Of a stretch of DNA of 64,000 bases, positions 47,412 to 58,438 are shown piece by piece. A program made the translations under genes and the position numbers. The DNA is from Hesseltinella vesiculosa (lineage: Eukaryota > Mucoromycota > Mucoromycetes > Mucorales > Cunninghamellaceae), in the NCBI GenBank assembly GCA_002104935.1, contig MCGT01000003.1, positions 186,001-250,000 on the forward strand. The letters run 5' to 3'. The notes under the pieces are model-generated. The model had not been told where the DNA came from. It did no database searches and was given only the letters and a program-made list of their open reading frames with translations. Every line of letters starts with the position of its first letter. Within the stretch, counting starts at the first letter, position 1.

Positions 47412-48180
47412 TTACTCGGTGTTATACTTTTCAGACAAGGCGTCCCATTCTTCCTTTTCTTTTTTGAGGGCAGCAAGGCCTTCCTCATCGGTGTATGCCA
47501 TAAAGTAAGCAGTGAAAGGCTTGTTGACGATAGCACCCTTTTCTTTACAGGTATCAGCAGCAGGTACCACACCATCCAAGGACTGCAAACGGACAACATA
47601 GTTGGCATGCGACAAGTAGCCGTTTGTCGACGAGTAGGACGCCTGTTCCAAGTGGTCATCCAAGTTGACGGCGTCGCCGCGCTCAACGCGACCATCTTCC
47701 TTTGTGGTTGTGGCCAATGGATGACCAGAGGCGGTCCAGGAACCATCTGGGAAGTAGTAGATGGTAGGGTACGTATCCACGGGGTTTGCCCTATTTTTTT
47801 TTTTTTTTTTTTAGAAAAATGATGGTCAGGTCTCCATCTCTCTTTATGCTTCCTTACATTTGCTCCGTCTTGTTCAATGGGGCAGCGGAGATTTGACCGA
47901 TTTCTTCGCCGTCAATGTCAAAAGGAGCTTCGCGACCAGCGGTGGGGTACAAAAAGGCATGGGTCTGGACATTGTACCAGTGTTGGAAACCAGTCAATTC
48001 AGGGTTGCATTGGTAAATACGGTTGCCCTTGGCGTACCAGACGTCATACAGGTGCTGACCTTCGGGGGGAGCAATGCGTTCTTTGACATCTGCAGCTGTA
48101 GGCACGCCCTTCACGCTTGGCAGAAAGTCGGCAGAGGCGCAAGACAAAACAGCAGTGACACACAACAACAAAGAAAGCAT
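47412..48180 (-). CDS. Secreted DUF3455-like protein
   Basis: Two exons on the minus strand, with one intron at about 47789-47858 containing a T20 tract. The N-terminus MLSLLLCVTAVLSCASA is a signal peptide. The mature part has GQHLYDVWYAKGNRIYQCNP, FQHWYNVQTHAFLYPTAG and, in exon 2, YPTIYYFPDGSWTASGH and SHANYVVRLQSLDGVVPAAD. The order (quenched sequence around YQC, then W, then PDGSW, then a V-R-L-Q-S-x-D-G-V-V-P region) is that of DUF3455 proteins, which are secreted in many fungi and lack an assigned function. It may be a surface or extracellular protein. Stop at 47412. Confidence 0.82.
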
Positions 48181-48522
48181 GGTATTAGAGGAAAGATGGA
48201 TGATAGAAAAAATAATAATACATACGCGACTCTTTTATATGGAGGCATTCCTTGAAAATGAGACTGGATGGAAACTTGATAGCCCTGCCATTGTGCTCAC
48301 CCTCTTTTTTCTTTCAAAAAAATCTGGTTACCCCAAAAGTCATATTACCAACCTCACCATGAGAAATAAGAATAAACCTTTTTTTTGAGAGCCAGAAAAA
48401 AAAAACGATGGACCTGGTAATCCCCCCATTTGATGTTTCCTTATTAGAAATTAGATGAGTTAAGATTTATGATGTAAAATTAAAAAAGAACTAGCCAGCA
48501 GTTTCATCAATCGCAATGGATT
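48181..48522. other. Spacer between DUF3455-like and acidic membrane protein genes
   Basis: AT-rich, with A and T runs at 48310-48400; nothing coding seen. Confidence 0.5.
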
Positions 48523-49837
48523 TTAGTCTAATTCTTTGTTGTTGACATGGTACTACAAAAAAGAAAGAGGAGGTGAGCAATACTATCTCGGTACTTACCA
48601 TGGCTGGCTTACCGGCAACGAGGAGCTGTTTTCTCGCTTCTTGAATGGCTTTTCCAGGAATCGCTGAACAAGTAAGAAAAAAAAAAAAAGGTGAGCATCG
48701 AGTTTTTTTTTCGGTGAGCAAAGAAAACGGTACCTTGATGGCAGGCACACGGAAACAAATCAAGACCACAATGGCAAATACCAGCCATTGAGAGACATCT
48801 AGCGCATCTTCCTCAGAGACAGTGGAGACGGACGACGGCAGCGTTCCATCATAGGATCCAGTTTGTGGTGCAGGTGCTTCAGGCAAGTACGTGGGTTCGT
48901 CGGTTATTTTTTCCAAAAGATCATCGGTGCCAAGGTTATCGAGCTCGTTCACCGGGACGGATTCGCCCAGCGAGCCAGACTGGTCGTCTCCTAGCAAGGA
49001 GGAATCGATGCTATCCAGGGAATCGCCGAGATCGGTATCTTGGTTGGTTTTGGAGTGGTCTAGGGGGAGGTCTGAGGCTGCTTCTTGTTCGTCGACTTCA
49101 TCAGCAATGATATCTTCGTCTGTCACAGAGTCGTCAGGTGAATAGCCTTCATCCGTATCCATGGTAGCCCAGGCGCCTTCATCAACTTCCTCGGTTGTTT
49201 GGTTACCCTCCTCATACTGGATGGTGCCATCGTCTACTTTGACATCCTCTTCGCCATCGGTTGGCGTATCCCAAGTCTCCACCTCTTCGTTGCTTTCGGT
49301 TTCGCCACTGTCCACTTCATCCCCGGTTTCGGCCAAGGAGGCTTCGGCCAGATCGCTGTCATTGGTCAAAGTGGAAGTAGATTCGTTCAGGTCAAGGAGT
49401 TCAGGGTCCATTTCTTCGGTCACGTCTTCATCGGTGTCGTCCCCTTCTGTGGGACCTTCCTCTTCTTCCTCTTCTTCGTCTTCAATGACAGGTTCGTCTT
49501 CTTCAGGAGCCTCGCTTGACTCCAGGGCTAGGTCTTCCTCGGTAGTGTCGATATCAGTGGTGGTGGCTAATTCGTCGGTGTAGGAGGGCGCTTCGCCCAG
49601 GGACGTGTCTACTATCGAGGTAGGCGTTTCCTCTTGACTTTTTGTCGTGGCATCGACGTCAAGCTCATCTTGGTCCGTGGCGGCATCAGCTTCAGCAGTG
49701 TCTTGATCGTCGACGTCCAGCGAATGAGTCGACTCTTCCAGCATGGTATCCATGGCTTGATCATCGGTTGTGATGTCGGTAGCTTTTTCAGGGCCAAGAT
49801 CTATGCTGGTGCTATTGATATCGTCAAGGTTGTCCAT
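48523..49837 (-). CDS. Highly acidic protein with a single C-terminal transmembrane helix
   Basis: Three exons on the minus strand from ATG 49837. The first ~365 residues are almost all Asp/Glu/Ser/Thr (for example EEDEPVIEDEEEEEEEGPTE) with no hydrophobic core and so probably disordered. One strong membrane helix follows (WLVFAIVVLICFRVPAI). Two short exons add a basic/helical tail (AIPGKAIQEARKQLLVAGKP) and end YHVNNKELD at a stop near 48523. No signal peptide is present, which suggests a tail-anchor-like topology with the acidic part in the cytosol. I do not recognise a family. The long plus-strand frames in this interval are antisense shadows. Confidence 0.75.
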
Positions 49838-51169
49838 GGTTTATAAATTGTAGTTTTCCAAAAAGAAAAAAGAGAACATGAAAAAGTTGCTTCCCCTCTT
49901 TTTTCTCTTCAGGCCCGACAGCGACCCCAAACGAGTTTCTTGTACAAATCCAGCACGTTTGTGCGAGTGTTTGGGTGTTGCCAAACCTAAAAATAGGCAT
50001 GACATTCTACTTTTTTTGAAACCAGCTCGCAGATCTCCAGACCTCGCCATTCTATTTCCAAGCTCCCTCTTAAAAAAAAAACGATAAACATGTGCTACTC
50101 AGCGTTTCAATGTTAGCACAAAGTACAATGGGGGGGTCGCTTTGTCTTAACTGTCGAGAAACAATGGTTGATTCAACCATCTTTTCCATTGCCTGTGGGA
50201 TGTGCGGACGACCGCCATTCCCGTGTGAGGCTAATAAATGAAAAATGCGGCCTTTCTTTTTTTGAAACAGATCTGGCCCGACAAAATTAAACGCCGCATG
50301 TGCCGGCGTGACCATCAAGCTAGAGCAGTCTGACATTGCCAGCCCATCACTGCGATACCTGTGAAGTGTGAACTTGTAACCATGGCCACCCCCCCCCCCA
50401 CCATGTATTAGCCGTGTACAACATTTGAGTTGAATCGATTTTAGTGCATTTTGAAGTTCGTTTTTTGATCAGGTTGTCTGGGAGTCCCCTGGCAAAAATG
50501 GCCGGGTTTTCCTTTTTTTTTTTTAGCTGGGAGAGCTTCACCGATCGCTCTGGTTTTTTCAGCATCCTCATCATTCATACGTTTCTTTATCCTAAAAATG
50601 TTCACGTCAGCCCATTCATCTCGAAAGTGCTTTTATTTCAGGACGGTAGAAAGAAGAAAAAAAAAAGCCAACATTCACATCCCGCCATCCGTTCCATTGC
50701 TCTAGCAACCATGTATGTACACTGTGGTTTGGTCAATGGTCTTAGCTAAACTACTGACACTGTAATCCAGGACCCTCAAAGTTTCAGATTGGGGGCAAGG
50801 AAAAAGCTGCCTCACTGTGGTATCCCAACACTGCCATAGTATTTCTGAGGTGGGATAATCGACGGAAGATGCGTCCACTGCCATTAAAGCCTGGAATACA
50901 AATTCACCCAGAAATAAATAAAGTGAGCCCTTGCCTTTCAATGAGGGCGCACCTGTTGCTAGACCAAAGTCGGTAAAATGGCTTTCTTGACCCTTACCAT
51001 TCTTCTTCTTCCACCCATTTACAATAATAAAAACAACGTTGAAGAGTTCTAGTTGCAGCTTTATGTAGCTGCCTGCTGTTCTTGGCCGTCATTTCTGTTG
51101 ACACATCCAGCTCCTTTACTTAATGAGTTCGCAAGAAAAAAAGCAAATATATACAAGAGGTATCCTATT
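49838..51169. other. Gene-poor spacer with repeat copy C
   Basis: Contains repeat copy C (separate entry), a C10 run at 50390-50399 and scattered A/T runs. The stretch 50640-51169 holds no coding signal; it includes the 3' flank of the uroporphyrinogen decarboxylase gene. Confidence 0.45.
50464..50640 (+). repeat. Dispersed repeat copy C
   Basis: Starts TTTTGATCAGGTTGTCTGGGAGT, core TGGCAAAAATGGCCGGGTTTT at 50490-50510, T15 spacer, AGCTGGGAGAGCTTCACCGATCG, TTTTTTCAGCATCCTCATCA, TTCATACGTTTC, and a right end CGAAAGTGCTTTTATTTCA. Relative to A and B it lacks about 50 bp in the middle (from CGAAAC to GTTGG). Confidence 0.65.
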
Positions 51170-52436
51170 TTATTGTCTAATTTCAGCAGAGACACGTTGA
51201 ACAGTTTCGAGGTACACCTTCAGAGCTTCAGGATCGACTGTGGGGAGAACACCGTGGCCAAGGTTACCAATGTGCTGGCTGTTGCCAAAGGCTTTGACCA
51301 TGCGAGTGGCGGTTTCGATGATGGCGTCGTTGCCACCGTAGAGGACCGAGGGATCCATGTTGCCTTGCAAGACAACCTTGCCCTTGGTAACTTGGCGAGC
51401 ATATTCGGGGTCGATGGTCCAGTCGAGGGAGACGACTTCGTAGCCAATGTCGACGAGTTGCTCGAGGGCGAACCATGCACCCTTGGCGAAGATGGTCATG
51501 GGCACTTGGTCAAGGCCTTGGGCTGTGAGCTCTTCCTTGACACGGGCAGCGATCTGCTTGATGTAGGGCAGGGAATAGGTGGTGAAATCGTGGGGGGAAA
51601 GCTCACCGGCCCAGCTGTCGAACACTTGAAGCATCTGGGCACCAGCACGGACTTGGCCAACCAAAAATGTAACGGCGACATCGGTGATGCGTTGCAAGAG
51701 CTCATGCGAGGCTTCGGTGTGCTTCCACAACCAGGACTTGGACTTGTGCAGCGATTTGGCGCCGCCGCCTTCGATCATGTAGGCCATCAAGGTCCAAGGG
51801 GCACCAATGAACCCGTACAGAGGCACGCGGCCATCCAGGCGGTGGCGGGTCAGAGTAATGGCCTTGTACACGTAGCCCAAAGCTTCGTCCACGTTGACGT
51901 CCTTGACCAGCCGCTGCATATCGTCGGGGGTGACAAGGGGGGCAGGGAAAACCGGGCCCCGGCCAGGCTCCATGATCACTTCCAAACCCAGAGCTTGAGG
52001 AATCACCAAGATGTCCGAGAAAATAATCGAGGCATCCAGTAAAGGACCATAGCGATCAATGGGCTGTAATGTCAATTCGCATGCCAGCTCGGGAGTGCGG
52101 CAGATGTCGAAGAAGCTGTGGTGTTGTCGCACCGTGTGGAATTCTACACATGGGATAAAAACGGATGGGGTAAGTCAGCATGAAATAATACTGGAATAAA
52201 CAAAGCAAGAGCGTGGCCATCACCACCTCAAAAAGACCTTGTACCTGGAAGGTAACGACCAGCTTGACGCATGATCCAAATGGGAGCACGTTCCACTTTT
52301 TCTCCTGAAAAAAGGGGGAGAAGAAAAAAGATGGATTAGCAGCGTTTTTTTATCTGTAATCATATACGTTACCTCTTGATACACGCAGGATCAGATCGTT
52401 TTTAAGAGGAGGGAAATTGACAGGTGAAAAGGACAT
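51170..52436 (-). CDS. HEM12: Uroporphyrinogen decarboxylase
   Basis: Three exons on the minus strand: 52436-52373, 52304-52245 and 52143-51170. The N-terminus has [20 protein letters not shown] followed by the family signature [15 protein letters not shown]. Further on are [17 protein letters not shown] (the conserved catalytic Asp), [34 protein letters not shown] and [13 protein letters not shown], and a C-terminal [20 protein letters not shown]. All active-site blocks are present. Known reaction: four sequential decarboxylations of uroporphyrinogen III to coproporphyrinogen III in the cytosol, an essential step of haem synthesis. A CCAAT (52539-52543) and an A20 tract lie within about 105 bp upstream of the start codon. 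Confidence 0.97.
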
Positions 52437-53637
52437 TAGTGCAGTAGTGTGGGGTGGAAAAGAAAGAAAACAGGAAATGAGACCCCAGACGCTTTTGAAA
52501 AAAAAAAAAAAAAAAAAAGTTAAAAAGCCACAAACTGCCCAATCAGAGCGCTCAGTTTTCATCGGCTGCTACACAAAGCGTCTTTGCTCAGGATGGGATA
52601 GTTCTCAGAAGATGGTGAGCTTGGGTCAAGGAGGAGATTCTTTTCGCATACTTCATTGTTCACTCTACATGTTCGTTCCTGCCTTGACGATCAGTAGAGA
52701 TTAGAGGTGACTTTACAGGGGGGGGGGGACAAAGTGAGCTTCCAACCTCGAACCACATTGCCCGAAGGCAAGGACACGCTAAACTTACTATCCCAAACAA
52801 AAACTAGTGCTGCCAGCCAATTTTTTCATTTTCGTTTTTTTTTTTAATAGTGTCTTACGAAATCCACGTCGGTCCTGTTCACTCAAAAGCACACTGTGCC
52901 ATCCCTTTTCAAAAATCCTAAGCGAGTCTTTGGATTTGGCTAAAATTCGCTGGAGTTCCCTCGAAAAGCTGACGTCGAACATCTGTACAAACGGCCAGTA
53001 TGACACGCAGTATGTCGCCTGCTTCATACATATCTTGGACAAGATGCTACATTTAACAGCTTTGTACTTTATTTGACAAATGCCCAATTGGCTGGCCTCG
53101 CATGAAACACTGACGATAGTGTCCTGATAAGCATCATTGTCACACAAATGACTCGCTGATACCTTGTTGAACTTGTTCGAAACAAGGCCAAATGTCTAAT
53201 GGGGGATGAGCTTGGCAGTCTGGATTTTGCGCCTTGGAGTACGCTGCATTGCAAGCCATGTACCTTCTGAAAAAGAAAAATAGGACTCGGCCATACGACT
53301 GTAGCGCGTGCCATCATTCTTGTTCTGACCAGGCAGCTGCATGGTTTGCATAAATTTACTGGCTGTTAATAGGATGCCTTGGCAGACAAAAAAAAAAAGG
53401 GATGCCTTGATTCCATCCCGACGCTGCGGAACTGAGGCTGGAGCGCAGTCTGAAAAATAGAAAAGCTCTGCACAGCTGTCAGATGACAAGGAAAGATCAA
53501 AGAAGCATATTTTTAGTAACGGATTTTCCATATCAATAAAACAATGGCAGTGGAAAAGCTTACTAAAGAGCGAAAGGTATTTATTTACAAAGAAAAGGGA
53601 GGCAAATGATGAACAGACAAGGAAGAGCACAGAAGAT
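52437..53637. other. 1.2-kb spacer between HEM12 and kinase genes
   Basis: First ~150 bases form the HEM12 promoter. A G10 run lies near 52719-52728. The rest has only short frames without protein likeness. A tRNA B-box-like string at 52745-52757 on the minus strand was rejected. Confidence 0.45.
52539..52543 (+). promoter_or_regulatory. CCAAT box in HEM12 promoter
   Basis: GCCCAATCAGAGCG lies 103 bp upstream of the HEM12 start codon and adjacent to a long A tract (52499-52518). In yeasts haem genes are controlled through CCAAT/HAP factors, so a regulatory role is plausible. Confidence 0.4.
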
Positions 53638-54797
53638 TTAGACTTTCAAGGCAGCCAGGTCTTGCAAAAGGTCTTCATGAGAAGTGGAGTCCAGAGTGCA
53701 GTAGCTGAAGGGAGGTTGTAGATCGTTGGCAGGAAGAAAGGCTAGAGGAGGAGGGAGGACAGGAAGGAGAGGAGGAAAATGGGGATGGTTGGGGGAGATT
53801 GGAGGGGAAGGCAGGCCGGTGTAGTGCGATCGAGCAGTGATTTCGTCCACATCCGTGAAGAATTGACAATGACGGATGGCGGAGTCGAGCTCGTCCAGGG
53901 TCATGCGCTTCAGAGGGTCGATGGCAAGGACGCGTTTGAGGATGCAGTGGAGGGGTGTGGAGATGGGTAACATGGAAATCAGAATGTCGGGGTTCATCAG
54001 GTACATGCGAAACGTCGGATCGCGCAAGGAAGCGCAGTGCCATGGGTTCCGACCAGTGACCAGGTTTATCAAAATAATGCCTAGGGACCAAACATCATTC
54101 GGGGCAGTCAGGTAGCCTTGCCGTGTGGTATCAAAATCTCCTTGACATTCTGAAAAAAAAAAAAAAAATTCGTGGTCAGCACGGTTCGGTGGCGGGATGA
54201 GGGTTTACCTGGAGAAAAATAAAAGGTGCTGCCACAGCCATAGTCTTTGGAGATCACATCGGTTGTGGCAAGACCAAAATCAGCAATCTTGACGGTCCAG
54301 CCGGCATCGAAAACAAGGATATTTTCACTTTTGAGGTCTCGATGATAAACGCCGAGGCGATGACAGTGTTGCACAGCAGCGATGAGCTGGAGAAACGCAT
54401 GGCGGATCATGTCTCGTTGGTTGGTATAGAGATGCTTTTCGGTGATGGCTGTGAAGAGATCGCCATGGCAACCATATTCAAGAACCATGTGAGTGGTGAG
54501 GAATTGATCCTGGGAGCGTAGCACCTTTTCTAGACGAATGATGTGGGGGTGTGACGTGACTCGGCCATGCAGGCCGATTTCCGAGCGCTGAAGTCCTCGT
54601 TGCTTGGCATTGTTGACACAGGAGGGCAAGGCTTTGATTGCATAGAAGGGCTTGTTCTTATCAAGCAAGTCTTTCGCCAGATACACTTGGGCATAGGCTC
54701 CGGCGCCAATGCTTCTTTGCACTTCGTATCGATGGTCAATCAGGTGACCAGCTGGATAAAGAGGTAGTAACTGAGATAATGGTATTCGCTGAGGCAT
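53638..54797 (-). CDS. Ser/Thr protein kinase, Ran1/Sks1-like
   Basis: Two exons on the minus strand (54797 to about 54210, then about 54151 to 53638). ATG 54797 (MPQRIPLSQLL) follows an A/T-rich leader. Kinase motifs: RSIGAGAYAQVYLAKD (P-loop), YAIKALPS (lysine), YHRDLKSENILVF (catalytic loop), IADFGLATTDVISKDYGCGS (DFG and activation segment), NDVWSLGIILINLVTGRNPW, and a closing DPLKRMTLDELDSAI. The GCGSTFYFSPG activation segment, the GLATTD sequence and the small size are typical of the fungal Ran1/Pat1, Sks1, Vhs1 and Ksp1 group. Members link nutrient state to meiosis or adaptive growth; the role here is not determined. The ~80-residue C-terminal tail is Pro-rich. Confidence 0.9.
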
Positions 54798-56001
54798 CAA
54801 AGAAGAGAGAGACAAAAATGCCAGGGACAAGAGGAACGGTTGTGTTTTGAAAAAAAAAAAAAAAAAAAAGAGGAGAAAACGGGGGAAAGAAGTGAACAAA
54901 AATAAGAGACTTTTTTTTATTTGGCAAACATGCGGGTAATCATGCGAAACAGCCCTTGCTTGTGTCACTGTGCTGGTTTTTTTAGTAGTGAAAAAGAAAA
55001 ATAGAAAGAAAAGAAACCAAACGTATCTCTCGATTCCTTGGATTTTTTTTCTACTTTTTTCTATTTTATTAAAAAAAGTCATGAAGAAGCAAATAGACAG
55101 AGATCAGCATTGTCTGTAAAAACAAAGGAAGGGTGTCGAGTGTGTGAGGATGTATTCCTTTTTGTGTCATGCAAAAAAAGAAAGTTTACACTTTGACCTC
55201 GCTGAGATTACCATCTGTCTCGATTGATTCGGAAGTTCCTTGTCGCCTTTTCATTCTGCATTCCTCCTTTTTATCGAATGGTTTGAGATTCGCATCATGA
55301 AAAATAAAAGCAAATGGTTGGTCTTTGGGAGTGATTTCTCGGCCAGTCCAGGCAGAAATGGCATTCCTCCACTCGCTGGTGGTAACACAACAACCACATG
55401 AACCCATTTTCCCAAGCAAAGTTGGGGTTTTTTTAAAGGCATAAACCGATCTTGTGGTAAGATTTCACGGAATCTCGCACAATGTCCATATTTGGATCTA
55501 ATCGAGTGGAGACAAACAAATTAGTCAAACGAACACTCGTCTTGGCCCTTGGCAATCAAAATAAAAAAAAATCACATACATCATCGTTTCTTTTGTTTTA
55601 CGGTGTCAGACAATGTCCCTTTTTTTTTATTTCCGACGCAGAGCACGGTCCATCATCCACCAATGACATTGGATCGCCATTTGCGTGGATTTTGATAGGT
55701 TTTTGAACCAAAAATAAACCGTCGAGAATGGCAGCGTGCATCGGTTCACACGATGGACGAAAAAAGCCGTTGTGGTCCATTGGTGTGATTTTTCAAGGAG
55801 CCGCTTACATTTTCTTTGTCTCATGCAGATAGAAAGGAGACATGCCATTGCCTCTTGGAAAGGTTGAGAAAGGACCCAGGCCCTTTTTTCATGCTTCAGC
55901 GGGTTTCAACCGCCGCTATCCGTCAGGCGAAAGTTTCTGCGCTAGTTTTATTGTTTTTTTTCTTTTTTTTTTTTGTGAATGTACCTGAGCCATTGGTTAC
56001 C
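54798..56001. other. Spacer with possible small minus-strand gene, then antiporter promoter
   Basis: 54798-55180 is the pyrimidine-rich leader and promoter of the kinase gene (A20 at 54849-54868). 55186-55780 may hold a small gene (separate entry). 55800-56001 is the antiporter promoter, with T runs at 55951-55974 and an ATTGG at about 55992. Confidence 0.4.
55186..55780 (-). CDS. Possible small protein gene, frame broken at an A run
   Basis: Minus-strand protein-like segments: MDHNGFFRPSCEPMHAAILD and KPIKIHANGDPMSLVDDGPC from ATG 55780, then (after a putative intron ending near 55499) CARFREILPQDRFMPLK, then in another frame GSCGCCVTTSEWRNAISAWT and PKDQPFAFIFHDANLKPFDK ending near 55186. 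The frame change falls on a run of seven A (55428-55434 as T on the plus strand), so one missing base would join them. Composition is protein-like throughout, but I recognise no family and the splice donor is weak. Treat as tentative. Confidence 0.35.
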
Positions 56002-58278
56002 ATGTTACGTTACCAATGCATAGTCATCCTTCTATGGCTATCATTCATAGGCATACTTTGCCAGTCCGAAAAGGTAAAAATGAAAGGAGCCTACATCACT
56101 CTCTCATGTACGTTTAAAGGCACTACGATACAACCCAGATGATCCTGAGTCTGTTTTCGCCATTCTAGAAAAAGGGAAAGTGTACAGGCACAATCTGTTA
56201 CGGCGCAAGCAACGACTGAACGACAACTTACGCTATGTACACGACTTTGACACCTCGCATCTGTACCAATTGGTAGAAATGCAGATTGATGATTTCAATG
56301 CATTTGAGACATTGATGTTTGACATGCTGGATATCTATGGCGCGACAGTCGGTCAAGCCATCAACCTACCCCCAGCAGGAACAAAGGGCGGCCCGTTTTA
56401 TCGATTATACGACTATCGCACACCAGCCCTCCGCCTTACCTATGACTTTCAAATGGCCATCAAGGCCTCTCACGACAAATTCCGGTCGACGCCGTGGCAA
56501 CAGATTCAAGACTGGGCATCGTCCAAAGACTCAGCCAACACGCATGAACAGCAGCAACAACAACATGACACCGATGACGGCGAATCCATCAAAGCATTGC
56601 TCAATGCTATGCTGCAAGACGTCAGCGACTCCGCCGACCAGTTAGAACAAGACATGCATCAACACAGCCTGAAGTTCGCCAGCGGCCATCTCGAAACCGT
56701 GCTCAAGGTCGATGACACCAGCAAACAAAAGATGCCTAGCCCCAACGACGGCAACCACTTGCATCAGGACGATATCCCAGGCGAAGACGAACCAGCGGCT
56801 GACATCCCATCGATCATCACCCTCATTGACCAAGATCAAAACGAGTATATCATGACCCGTCCTGCCGATACCACCATCATTTATGAAGATATGCAATTCC
56901 TGCATGATGTCATCCTGATTCTTGTTGTCTCATTTTGTTTGGGCCTGGCATTCGCCATGGTTGGTCTTCCTGGTAAGGCTAAAGAAGGCATCAAGGCGCG
57001 CCCACTCACGCTTTTTCATCACCTAGCTTTCTTTGGCTATATTTTGGCAGGCATTTTAACCGGACCATCAGGTTATAACCAAATTAAAGTAACGAAACAA
57101 CAACAAAAAAAAAAGGGGAGGGCGCCGCCTCAACGTATTTTCTAAATTGTTAGGAACTGATTCAGACAGAAACGCTGGCCCAACTGGGGGTGGCTTTGAT
57201 TGTGTTTGTGCTTGGGCTGGAATGCTCGCTGGACAAGCTGAAATCCATGTATCGAATTGCTCTGGGCGGGGCAAGCCTCATTTTTTTGGTGACGGTGTCT
57301 TGCTTTATCATGCTCGGCATCGTGTTTGGCACCACCATCAAGGAAGCAATCTTTGTGGGCGCCTGTATCAGCCTCAGCTCGACCGCGGTTGTGGTCAAGG
57401 TGATCCCTGCCGAGTACATGGACCACTTGTATGGGCTGCTGGTGATGCAAGACGTCCTGCTGGGCTTCATGCTGGCCATGGTTCCCGCCTTGTCAAAGTC
57501 GGGCATTCAAGTCATGCGGGCCATGGCCAGTGTCACTCTGTCCTTCCTGATCTTTGCTGCTTTGTGCTATACCCTTGTACGCTTTGTCATCCCCATGACG
57601 CCTCGCCTGCTGCATCGCTGGCTGCCCAAGCGCATCTTGAACCACCTCTTCAGCGACCTGGCCGGCGGCTCCAGTCGCCACGAGCTGGCCGTGCTAGGCT
57701 CCCTGGCCATCTGCTTGCTGATCTCCACCATCTCTGAACGCTTGGGCTTGGGCATGGAGCTAGGTTGCTTCGCCGCTGGCGTGGTCATCCGATCGTCATC
57801 GTCCTCCCCCCACCATCACCACCATCCGTCGTCGCAGCTGCCGCTGCACGAAGCCCTCCTTGCCGTGGTCACGCCCGTGCGCGATCTGTTTGCCTGTTTG
57901 TTTTTTGCCTCCATTGGGTTGCACGTGTACCCGTCCTTCTTGGCCTCGGAGCTGGTGTTGCTCCTGACCTTGACGGTGGCAGTCATCGGGTTCAAGTACA
58001 TCGTCACTGCCGGCGTGCTGCTCCTCTTCAAGTTCGACATGAAGGCTTGCTCAACCATGTCCATCGCCCTTGCCCAGATCTCAGAATTTGTCTTTGTCCT
58101 GGCTTCCCGTGCCAAACAGCTTCAAATCATCTCGCGCGAAGTCTACTACATCCTGCTCGCCACCACCTCCTTGACGTTGATCGCCACCCCTTTGCTCTGG
58201 AAGCTGACTCACCCACAACCATCCCCGTTGCCCGACGATCTTCCTCAGCATCACGATGACAGCAACAAATTCGCATAG
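56002..58278 (+). CDS. CPA2-type cation/proton antiporter (KefB/TMCO3-like)
   Basis: Three exons (56002-56073, 56120-57088, 57154-58278), 721 residues. Exon 1 is a signal peptide (MLRYQCIVILLWLSFIGILC). A ~270-residue extracytosolic, partly helical and Gln/Asp-rich region follows. The transporter domain starts at DVILILVVSFCLGLAFAMVG and has the family blocks FGYILAGILTGPSGYNQIK, QTETLAQLGVALIVFVLGLE and SLSSTAVVVKVIPAEYMDHL, then about ten more membrane helices ending near TTSLTLIATPLLW. The long luminal N-terminus resembles TMCO3. The family exchanges K+ or Na+ for H+; the membrane (plasma, vacuolar or Golgi) is not determined. A His/Ser stretch (SSSSSPHHHHHPSS) interrupts the transporter domain near 57797-57838. 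Confidence 0.9.
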
Positions 58279-58438
58279 TCCATTTTTCCATCATTATCCT
58301 AGAATTCTACTTCACACAAATAAAATGATCCTACTGATACCAATGAAGTGTTGGGCACTTCAGGCACTATTTTTTATTTTTATTTTTCGCAGCCTTCCGC
58401 AGCATCCGTACGGTCCCGTGCATCCAACGCCATGGCTT

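Noticed and set aside
49161..49583. Ser-rich plus-strand frame opposite the acidic protein
   Set aside because: Complement of Asp/Glu codons gives Ser/Val-rich shadow; the minus-strand frame has a clear start, membrane helix and spliced tail.
51053..52042. 329-codon plus-strand open frame over HEM12
   Set aside because: It is the antisense shadow of the GC-rich HEM12 third exon; the minus-strand protein has all family motifs, the plus-strand one has none.
52735..52800. B-box-like GGTTCGAGG on the minus strand
   Set aside because: No acceptor or T stem can be formed around it and no good A box lies at the right distance.
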